From: Irineochytrium annulatum
Taxonomy: Eukaryota; Chytridiomycota; Chytridiomycetes; Chytridiales; Chytridiaceae
NCBI GenBank assembly: GCA_027600665.1
Contig: JADGJL010000054.1
Span: forward strand, 1 to 53,586
Length of the DNA stretch: 53,586 nucleotides
Direction: 5' to 3'
In this document: positions 45,501 to 53,586 of the stretch, one piece after another
How the letters are laid out: every line of letters begins with the position of its first letter
How positions within the stretch are numbered: the stretch's first letter is position 1
Position numbers and translations under genes: made by a program
The notes under the pieces: generated by a model
Database searches by the model: none
What the model saw: only the letters and a program-made list of their open reading frames with translations
Told to the model about the DNA's origin: nothing

Positions 45501-46770
45501 CTGAGGTTGCCGGCGTCTGTGGCGCGGTTAAGGTATCTTTTGTCGGGTCCGAAGCCGAGGCGTCGTTATTCTGCCTCGCGTTCCCACCTTCCGAGTCGCC
45601 CGGTGGCTTATTCATGAAAATGGGCTGGGGCCCGAAGACGGGTGCTTCTAGGGGGACAAGATGTTAGCATCCCTAAACGATGCTCATCCGCCGTACCGGA
45701 AGCCACTGGGTTTTCACTTTGTGTCAACATTCCACCGGGGATAGATATTAGTCGATCTAACGTCGATTCGGCGGGGATCATGAACGAAACCGCGTAGTTG
45801 TAGATATCTACGCTCGTTAGCATTAATTTCCGCGGAGGACTGTTACAACGTACTTGAATTCATGTCTTTTTCTGTGCCCTCCTTCAACGTCCATTCGTCG
45901 GGGACCGGGAACGTGTCGTCCAGCTTGACAGTGATAAAGTTTCCATTTTCGACCACATCCGGCGGTATTAGTGGCTTCGACAGGGATGCCTCGAACGTCA
46001 ATTCCGGCAAATTCGGTGTCTCGCCGTCTTTCGGCGGCGGTGGCAGGAGTCGGGGATTGAGGTAGGATATGGAGAGTGTGTCTTTTGTGACAAGCATTGG
46101 AGGAGGTAAGGGGAGATCCGCGCTAACTTCCGGATCCCTTTGCTGATAGATGAGAAATGGATTGTAAAGGCAGGTCTCTGCTGTTCCGAGAATTTGAGTC
46201 TTCTCCTTTGGCAGTGACTCTATGAGCGTGAAGATGACTTTTTTGTTGGCAAACGTGTCAACCAAAGTCTGCTGTCTTGTTAGCGCAGGTTCATAGAAAG
46301 CAGCATTTTGACCTCATCCACATGAAAATTCTGCTCCACGACAAAGTTGAATTCCGGTGTTGGACTATCGGTGACCACCGGGGACTTATCAAGAAATTCA
46401 GTATAAACATTCGGCATGACAACGAGCTCACATCCTTGTAATCAAAATCCGCAAATTGCACCCGCATGAAGCAGTTGACATGATCGCCCTTGGCGCCCCT
46501 AACGTTCTTTGCGCTCACGACTTTGATAGTGAAGATGAGATCGTCCGGATTCACTGGGATTGAGGGCGCCGGAGGGTCGATCTCCTCCGCGGGCTTCTGG
46601 GTAAGCTGGCTCGCATTACCGACGGCCGGCGCGGCGCTGGCGGCGGTCTTGGTCTTGGACGACTTCATCGTTCCTCCCAAAGGGCTTGAAGGTCCGACGT
46701 CGTCAAATGCCGATAGATGTTCCCACTTGGTCGTCTTGGTCGTCTCGCCCACGTTTTGCCGAGATTCCAT
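42595..46770 (-). CDS. CFAP70: CFAP70, cilia- and flagella-associated protein with C2-like N-terminus and TPR C-terminus
   Basis: A multi-exon gene (about 14 exons) from ATG 46770 (MESRQNVGE) to a stop at 42595. Exon 1 carries a C2-like start (LIFTIKVVSAKNVRGAKGDHVNCFMRV), followed by SPTPEFNFVVEQNFHVDE, ESLPKEKTQILG and a second beta-rich part. The middle shows LWNIRHVVWLPPEAV, RFSHLLDPNSAKYRGKA, IQIQEIVRNLIKEYG and SEVYVYLVDQMHVAI, the last a block I associate with CFAP70. TPR repeats fill the C-terminus (ITPSSKSWLGVGRACMVVGDYEEAEDAL, GLAFSYREQILPALECFRVALELDPG). CFAP70 sits at the base of outer dynein arms and regulates flagellar beating. Its presence is the main sign that the organism makes zoospores. 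Exon borders in the middle are approximate. Confidence 0.85.
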
Positions 46771-46788
46771 ACGCGATCGCTTGCCAGG
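46771..46788. promoter_or_regulatory. Very short shared promoter between CFAP70 and threonine aldolase
   Basis: The proposed ATGs of the two divergent genes are only about 20 bp apart (about 70 bp if the ATG at 46840 is used). The 5' untranslated regions must overlap or be nearly absent, so the promoter elements must lie inside coding sequence. No TATA box is seen. Confidence 0.35.
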
Positions 46789-48388
46789 ATGCCGTCCATG
46801 GAGAGAACCTCGTCGAACCCGGCCTCGGTCGTCAACAGGATGTCCGTCGGCGTCAAGGGCTGGTTCCAGTCGAGGTCGGCATCCGGATCGTCCTCGCCGC
46901 CCGCTGCCGTTGCGCGGTCGGATGAGGAACTCAGAGAGGCGCCCCCTTCGCTGCCACCTAAGGACGCAGATGCGAACTCTGCATCATCGGCGCCTGCGCC
47001 ATCGAGGGAATCGAAGGCGCACGCCCTATATCAGAACAGCCCTAAGTTCGTGGAGGTTGAGTCGCTGCCCGTAATCGACTTCAGGAGCGACACAGGTTTG
47101 CAATACACGCATGCCGTCGCGCGGTACTCAACAGTGCAGTTACCAAGCCCACGAACGCCATGCGGGACATCATGATGAAGGTTGAAGTCGGGGATGACGT
47201 GTTTGAGGTGGGCCTCGTCATGACTTTACGCCATATTCACACTCATCACAGGAAGACCCCACGATCAACCAGCTGCAGGACCTGGCTTGCTCGCTCACTG
47301 GACATGAGGCCGCCCTATTCTGCGCGTCCGCGACCATGTCGAACCAGGTTTGAGTTCGAAATCCGCGGTTCGTGATCGCTGATAGTCGACGTAGCTTGGT
47401 ATCCGATCTCATCTGGGAGCCCCGCCGCACAGCGTCCTGTGTGACGTTCGGGCCCACGTGAACAAATACGAGGCAAGTGGCATCGCGTACCACTGCGGCG
47501 CAAGCACGATCACGGTGTCCCCGCCGGCGGGGTTGCACTACATCACGGCCGAGGTGATCGAGAAGGAGCTGATCCTGGACGACGACGTGCATCATGCGCC
47601 GACCAAGCTGATTTGTTTGGAGAACACGATGAATGGAGAGGTGTTTGGATGGCAAATGACGTAAGAGCTTACGCGGGATGCAGATATACCCCTTCGAGGA
47701 GATCGAAAAAATCTCGGCGTTGGCGAAGAAAAACGATGTACGAACACATCTTGATGGGGCACGGCTGTGGAATGCGGTCGTTGCCACTGGCATAAGCTTA
47801 AAGGATTACTCGCAACAGTTCGACTCGGTGCGTTGACATACGAAAAGCCAATGTTACTCATCGTGTGGATTCTTTGACAGGTCTCCCTTTGCCTTTGCAA
47901 AGGGCTAGGTGCACCCGTCGGCTCCATTTTGGTCGGTTCGAAAGCTTTTATCAAGAGAGCTCGGCATTTCAGGAAGTTCTTCGGGGGCGGGTACGGCTTT
48001 CGATTTGAGCAATCATACGTTTACCTGTGTGTATGCCAGATGGCGTCAGGCTGGACTTCTAGCCGCGGCGGGACTCTACGCGATCGAGCACCACTGGCCC
48101 GCGATGCAGAAAGACCACGAGAACGCCCGCTACCTTGCGGACGGACTCGAAAAGCTTGGTTTTCACCTGACCAAGCGGTTGGACACTAATATGGTGTGGG
48201 TGGACACAACTCCTTTGGGCGTATCGGTCAACGAGCTGCGTGATGAACTTGCGAAGCACAACATCCGGATTTTTGGCGGGGACATCGGCGAGTGCCGATG
48301 GGTCACGCATTTGCAGACGCCGCGTGAGGCCATTGAAAAAACCTTGAGTCTCCTTGGGACATTTATTGCTTCTCGCAGCAGCAAGTAG
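46789..48388 (+). CDS. GLY1: Low-specificity L-threonine aldolase (PLP-dependent, GLY1 type)
   Basis: First exons 46789-47095, 47140-47207 and 47252 onward; the stop is at 48388. FRSDTVTKP, joined across the first intron, is the family start. Then come VEVGDDVFE with [63 protein letters not shown] and [14 protein letters not shown] with the PLP lysine, then GGGWRQAG. The enzyme splits threonine or allo-threonine into glycine and acetaldehyde in the cytosol. The start is uncertain: ATGs at 46789, 46798 and 46840 all precede a low-complexity stretch of 60-100 residues. The first in-frame ATGs lie within 20-70 bp of the CFAP70 start on the other strand. Confidence 0.9.
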
Positions 48389-48605
48389 TTTGCGACCCGC
48401 GAACGGATTGACAAGACTTCCCTTCTGGGCGACTCTGAGGAGATTGAGGCGGAGGGCTTGGTCCTTAAGCTTAGCAGGTACACTTCCTTTCGTGCACAGC
48501 GATCACTGGCATATTTGCAATATATTTACAAATTATATGCGAAGATTGGAAAGTATATGATATCATTGAACGTTACATTGGAAAAAGGATATGATCACAT
48601 CGAAG

Positions 48606-49269
48606 TTACGCGTTGAACTCTGGAAATTCTTTCCCGTCGACTTTACCCTCCTCCACCAGTGATTTCAGATTCTTCGTGCACTTTTCAAACGCCGGAGGCC
48701 TGTATTTTCCATCAGTTCACGTTTTCTTAGGTAAAAGGCGGATGCTTACAGAAGCGGCCCCATCAGCAGACGGTAAAGAAACGTTCCCATGCCCGTGAAC
48801 TTAACACCCATTTTGAGCTCAACCTCATCCCCCGCGTTCACGGGTTTAAATTCCCAGTACCAGTTCGCGTCAGAGCCTACGGGCTATCAGATCGATAAAA
48901 TAGTCACTCTTTCAGCGTTACCAGGTAATCGCGTCAGGTACGAGACCAGGCTGGGTTTCGCCGATGTAATCGCGAATGCGAAGCTGTGACGAACCACATC
49001 AGTATTACGGCTTGCCGTACAGAAAGTGAACAACCTCCTCCCGTTCGTCATCGTGAGCTCTCCCTTTGCCCCCTCCGGATTTATATCCGCAGCGGCCTTG
49101 TCGCTAAGCTTAACCACCTTGAGGTCCGTGTCCCAGACAGGCCACCGCTCGGCATCCTTTGCTATTTAACGTGTGCGTGACAGACCCCGCAGACACATAC
49201 CTTCAGGATTCGGAACAGGTGACCCGGCTGGCCCTTGATCAACACAACCTTGAATGAATCAAACACCAT
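48606..49269 (-). CDS. SRPBCC (START-like / polyketide cyclase fold) protein
   Basis: At least four exons from ATG 49269 (MVFDSFKVVLIKGQPGHLF) to a TAA at 48606. After the first intron comes ERWPVWDTDLKVVKL, then ELTMTNGRR, YLTRLPGN-like strands, WYWEFKPVNAGDEVELKMGVKFTG and GTFLYRLLMGPLL, ending TKNLKSLVEEGKVDGKEFPEFNA. The start xVWP/VWDTD, the long beta strands and the C-terminal helix with KNLKxLVE are typical of the SRPBCC superfamily, which binds small hydrophobic ligands. The ligand and role are unknown. No signal peptide, so probably cytosolic. Confidence 0.75.
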
Positions 49270-49853
49270 ATCGGTCTGGGATGGAATAGATCGAGGCAGA
49301 AGCGGCAGAAGTGGAGGTTAAAAGATCATTGCGGATAAAAGACGGTGGCACAAGCGCTCAAGCCGCGATCGCGATCTGTAGGGCACACAAGGCCAATGCA
49401 CACCCAATATTTCCAATAATTGCAGAATCTCTTGGGTATGTTATTTATTGATAACGACCAAACAAAAACTTTCTCCAAATATCATCTTCCGTACTTGTGA
49501 TCTTTGAGGCTAACGAAAATTTACCATAAAACGGGCGATGAACACGAAAGCGCGGATTGGCCGATGTAAATATAAACTGGCGCATAATGCTTCCCTGTCA
49601 TTCTGTCATAGTCTTCATAAGGAAGGACCCCCATGAAGGCCTGAACGGGAGCGGATGGTAGTAAATCCATACGCTTGACAATGGAACTTGACAATTTTAC
49701 CTGAAATCCTTTCATGCAAACAACAATGAATGCTGTCAAAGGGGTAGCGCGGGCCCCAGCTTGGGGGGTTCAAATACTGAGGCCCTCAGCTCGAGAGTCC
49801 TCATCGCAACCTTATCCCGTCTCATCCCACCCACACCTCACCCTACACTCAAG
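49270..49853. other. Divergent intergenic region with promoter of small secretory gene
   Basis: TCAAATACTG near 49770 is TATA-like and is followed by a C-rich, purine-poor leader (49800-49853) directly before the ATG at 49854. This resembles the core promoters at 1290-1365 and 39250-39329. No gene is seen in the rest. Confidence 0.4.
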
Positions 49854-50362
49854 ATGCGCTTCTTCACCGTCTCCGCTGCCGTCGTCCTCGTCCTGGCCCT
49901 TGCTGCTCCCCAGGCTGACGCCGCTAAGGGTGAGCACTCCCTCTCGGCCCTCGCGGCACCGGCGAGTTCCTCGCTGGATCGTCTACCCCTCAACCCTTTG
50001 ACCTCGTATTTAACTCACCTTCCTCCTCTTTCCTTCCCCTTTCGTCTCGGCAGTCCTCAAGAGGGCGAATGGCAAGGTTGCCAGGGCTGCGGTTGCGGCT
50101 CCGGCTGCGGACCCCATCGAGATCGACGAGAAGTCTACCGCGGCTGAGCTCGCTGCCGAGGAGGCTGCCTACGGTATGCAATGTCAATGTCTCAGACATG
50201 CAATTCTGTCAACTAATGAAACGTTATTCCCCCCACGCTCCTGTCCTCATCAACCAACAAGGCTACGACAACTACTACTACAACGCCGGTGCCCGTGTCG
50301 GTGGGAGCCCCATCGTTGCTGGCGGCGCCCTCTTGGCCCTCGCGGGCTTGGCGCTCTTCTAA
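49854..50362 (+). CDS. Small secretory protein with dibasic site and hydrophobic C-terminus
   Basis: Exons 49854-49929, 50054-50173 and 50262-50362 join in phase 1 at both introns for 98 residues. The signal peptide is textbook: MRFF then AAVVLVLALAAPQADA. Right after the cleavage zone is KVLKRANGKVARA, with a Lys-Arg pair that fits Kex2-type processing. Then comes an Ala/Glu-rich helix (IEIDEKSTAAELAAEEAAY), a YDNYYYNAG patch and a hydrophobic tail GGSPIVAGGALLALAGLALF to the end. The tail is either a GPI-attachment signal or a transmembrane helix. No family is known to me. Confidence 0.7.
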
Positions 50363-50908
50363 AAAGGAAGAAGATACTGTGTTGAGAATTATAAACTTGT
50401 TATATTACATGAGGCAATAAACTAGATACTAAACACCTACCTTGGACCTTCACTGTGTCGTAACATCACCATTTATTATCGTCAATCTTCTTGAACAACG
50501 ACTTCGCGCGGCCTGGAATGCCGGCTGCCCGTCAAATATTTCAGCGTCTCGAAGACCTTGTCCATTGTGAGGGTGCCGTGATCTGGTCAACAGGGCCGGC
50601 TCAGTTGCCTCAACTAGTCCACTCTCCAGACTGTAAACTACCGTCAAAGGACCGTCACCCTGGTCTCCGCTGTGGTAAACGACCCGATATCTGCGTTTTG
50701 TTCCTGTGATCGAATTTAAGGAGCATTCCACGAATAAGCCCATACTACACGATTGGCTCAAAATAAGATACATTTTGCAAACAAGTCATGATTGAAAGTT
50801 GAACCCGCTAGTTTGCGGGAGGAACCCCCAGAAAATGACAATCATCTTTCTTCATCAGCTTCCACTCTGCTCAATATCGGGGTGGCTTGTAGACGCCTTG
50901 CGTTGATC
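50363..50908. other. Intergenic region upstream of ATG7
   Basis: About 545 bp. A minus-strand frame near 50500-50770 (for example MDKVFETLKYL) looks faintly protein-like, but it stops soon on one side and has no splice partner I can defend. Nothing else is supported. Confidence 0.35.
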
Positions 50909-53342
50909 ATGTTGCAATTCGAGCCTTTCGCATCCGCCGTGGACGCCACCTTCTGGCATGTCCTCGGCACCAAGAAGGTGGATGCATTTCGTCTGGACGA
51001 CTCCGAGAAGCAGCTGCATGCGTATTACGTGGCCGGTGGGGGGAGCTCGCGGACCGCGAACGCGCCTCCATTGCCTTCGAGGCTATGCTTGGGCGCCAAC
51101 GCATTCGACGGAGAGTGCGTTTCTTCCTGTTCTTGCTTGCGATTGCAATCTCAACTGACTTTTCCTGTGAAATAGCAACCCGCCTTTCACGTTCCTGTGC
51201 AACGGGCTGATCAAAAACACGAACACAATTGAGGAGTTCAAAAGCCTAGACAAGCAGGCGATACTCTCCGCAGCGGCCGCACGCGTGAGTTCGGGGTGGT
51301 GACTACGGTTTAGCGTGTAAAATTCATACATATACAATGTCAGATCTGGGATGCTATCGTTGACGGCAGCGCCACCAAAGATCCATCTCTTCTCACACGC
51401 TTTCATCTCATCACCTTCGCGGACCTCAAGAAGTTCAAGTTTTATTACTGGTTTGCGTTTCCTGCATTGTTGCCGAAGGACGTCTTCAAGGCCCTCCCCG
51501 AACAGGAGCCGAAACCAATTGCGGAGGCATGGAACGCCGATGACGTTAGTGCTCAGACGCTCTTTGGCGTTCAGTGACCCCTTTTTAGATGAACTCCCTT
51601 GCCGTCGAGTACGCAAAGTTTCGTGATGCGGAAGCTGCTACCCAAGCACCTTTTTTCCTGATTAAGCGCGCGGAAGCCCCGGGCTCGGTTAAGGTTGCAA
51701 AGCTGAGCGACTGGGACGCTTTTTGGGCGGGTGTTGACGCCGGAAAGCGTACCGTTGGATTCGCGGACCCGTCAAGCCTACGAACAAATCCGGGTTGGCC
51801 GCTCAGGAACTTTTTGGTTTACCTTCGGAAAGCATTGGGCGTTAAGTCAGTCACCGTTGTTTGTTATCGAGAGGTGGCGGGGAAGGGCGACATTTCCCCG
51901 AGTATCGTTCTCGGGGTGGATTTAGCTGGCGAAGAGCTTGACAGCGTGCCGAAGGCTGTCGGTTGGGAAAAGAACCCGGCCGGGAAGCTCGGACCCCGGT
52001 TGGCAGACTTGGCTCCGCTGATGGATCCAAAGAGGTAGAGTAACTTAGAACGTTGGCGCGCTGAATTAGCGTGAAGGTTGGCCGACACGGCGGTCGATCT
52101 GAATTTAAAGCTCATGCGGTGGCGGATTCTCCCCGATTTGCAACTGGAGAAAGTGGCTGCTACGAAGTGTTTGCTATTAGGAGCGGGAACGCTTGGATGC
52201 TACGTCGCAAGAGCTTTGATGGTTACTTAGCTTACCTTTGTCTGCTTGCTAATCCTTCAGGCATGGGGAGTTCGACATATCACTTTCGTCGACAACGGTG
52301 TGGTGTCCTTTTCAAATCCCGTTCGGCAACCATTGTTCACGTTCGAGGACTGCCTCGGTGGGGGGAAACCGAAGGCTGCCGCCGCCGCCGAGGGCCTAAG
52401 ACGCGTCTTCCCTGGGGTGGTATGTTGCCGTGCGTATTACATTCGTTAGTACCAAGACACTTCAGACCACGGAAGGACACAGCATCACTATTCCTATGCC
52501 GGGGCATTCTGTTGCATCACCGGAGGCGGCAAAGAACGATCTGGCGAAGTTGCAGTCGCTGATAGATTCACACGATGCCGTCTTTCTGCTGACCGACAGC
52601 CGAGAGGCAAGATGGTTGCCGACCGTTATGGGAGCTGCTGCAGGGAAGACTGTCATCAACTCCGCACTCGGTTTCGACACGTTCGTGGTTTTAAGACATG
52701 GGATGCGTGTGGGAACACCCCCGGAAGGCGCCGATACCAAGGTTTCACTTGGGTGCTACTTTTGCAACGACGTTGTCGCTCCCGGTGATGTAGAGATTCT
52801 GTCGCTTTCATGAATGTCTAATCTAAGAACCCCAGTCGTTGAGCGAAAGGACATTGGACCAGCAATGCACGGTTACGCGACCTGGCTTAGCTCTGATGGC
52901 TAGTGCACAAGCTGTGGAGCTTTTAGTCTCCACTTTAAATCATCCTGCTGGGTACACTTTTAAAGAGTTGCCGAATGGAGACTAAGTTCGCTTTAGCGCG
53001 TGGGCTCCAGCGGATGGAAATGTTGCTCCAACCGAGCCAACAGCATTGCCTCTTGGCCTCATACCCCACCAAATTCGGGGTTTTCTATCACACTTCAACA
53101 ACCTGCTCGTCGTCGGTCAGGCATACGACAAATGCATCGCTTGTTCACCAAACGTAAGCATTTTATTCTAGCGATCTGGAACTAAATCATTCTCGCAGAT
53201 TATAAGCCATTACAGGTCGGATGGATATCATTTTGTGATGAAGGCCCTAGATTCTCCTCGGTATTTGGAGGAAGTGACCGGTTTGACATCGTTATACCTG
53301 GAAACGGACAACGCGGATATCGACGTGGAGTGGGATGATTGA
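50909..53342 (+). CDS. ATG7: ATG7, E1-like activating enzyme of autophagy
   Basis: About eight exons from ATG 50909 ([20 protein letters not shown], the usual Atg7 start) to a TGA at 53340-53342. The N-terminal domain shows [12 protein letters not shown] and [17 protein letters not shown], diagnostic of Atg7. The C-terminal E1 domain has [16 protein letters not shown] (ATP-binding GxGxxG), [44 protein letters not shown] and [16 protein letters not shown], with the catalytic Cys of the thioester in QQCT. It charges Atg8 and Atg12 and passes them to Atg3 and Atg10. All key residues are present and no frame break was found, so it should be active. The acidic C-terminal tail (DIDVEWDD) binds Atg8 in yeast. 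Confidence 0.95.
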
Positions 53343-53586
53343 CAGCATATTTGAGATGCATTTGCAGCATTGTAATAAACTTTACCTCGTGAGTATACGC
53401 GAAAGTATGTATCGGGCTGTTGAAACCAAGAAACGCGCTGAAAAGGAGGAAGTGCGCAGCAACGCATCGGTTTCTAATTTGGTCCGGACGGCGACGTGCG
53501 GACGAAATATTCGAGGCGGACTTTTCCATTATTTGAGAGATCGTCGTCCAGTCTTCATTTCGGTCGCGACCCCCGTCCTCCCCCTC
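53343..53586. other. Right-edge region, possible start of another gene
   Basis: A plus-strand frame from ATG 53356 stays open to the window end (about 77 codons: MHLQHCNKLYLVSIRES onward), and a minus-strand frame also runs to 53529. Neither shows a recognisable motif, and the first falls in the 3' region of ATG7. Only the sequence beyond the window can decide. Confidence 0.25.

Noticed and set aside
51083..51616. A 177-codon minus-strand frame
   Set aside because: Antisense to the N-terminal ATG7 exons, which carry diagnostic motifs.
1..53586. CRISPR array, prophage, insertion sequence or secondary-metabolite cluster
   Set aside because: The DNA is eukaryotic with spliceosomal introns; no direct-repeat/spacer pattern, integrase, transposase, PKS or NRPS domain was found.

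Overview
The window is nuclear DNA of a flagellated (zoosporic) early-diverging fungus, most likely a chytrid sensu lato. Three things point there. Almost every gene is split by short GT-AG introns (34-125 nt). Several genes are fungal, such as the LCL3 nuclease, HIR3 and SEC12. A CFAP70 gene, which encodes an axonemal protein, would be useless to a fungus without a flagellum. No bacterial-type, viral or transposon gene was recognised. The species cannot be named from this sequence.

Layout, left to right. 1-802 (-) is the LCL3 nuclease, cut by the left edge. 1366-1841 (+) is a small Ser/Thr-rich secretory-type protein ending in a CaaX-like tetrapeptide. 2463-3625 (-) is the PP2A activator PTPA/RRD. 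3940-10000 (-) is a long many-exon HIR3/CABIN1 histone-chaperone subunit. 10001-11658 is a long gap with a hairpin but no supported gene. 11659-14596 (+) is orphan multi-spanning membrane protein A. 14786-16887 (-) is a paxillin-like LIM protein with LD motifs. 17297-19560 (+) is orphan membrane protein B. 19781-23074 (+) is a CLC chloride/proton antiporter. 23317-23385 (-) is a degenerate tRNA-Val-like element. 23736-24709 (+) and 25106-26090 (-) are unrecognised proteins. 26658-28359 (-) is SEC12 and 28573-32116 (-) is a Ras guanine-nucleotide exchange factor.

The right half continues with 32273-32760 (-), a small membrane protein with a mitochondrial-type N-terminus; 33497-34901 (-), a membrane-anchored alpha/beta hydrolase; 36172-38685 (+), a C2H2 zinc-finger protein; 39330-39524 (+), a 64-residue membrane ORF; 39647-40884 (+), galactose mutarotase; 40973-42102 (+), a TVP38/VTT-domain protein; 42595-46770 (-), CFAP70; 46789-48388 (+), threonine aldolase; 48606-49269 (-), an SRPBCC-domain protein; 49854-50362 (+), a small secretory protein; and 50909-53342 (+), ATG7.

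The genes are mostly unrelated housekeeping functions in a compact eukaryotic order, not a co-regulated cluster. The most interesting stretch is 11.6-23.1 kb, where two orphan membrane proteins, a paxillin-like adhesion adaptor and a CLC transporter lie side by side. Exon models given with full coordinates were checked by hand for reading phase; those described in blocks are approximate.
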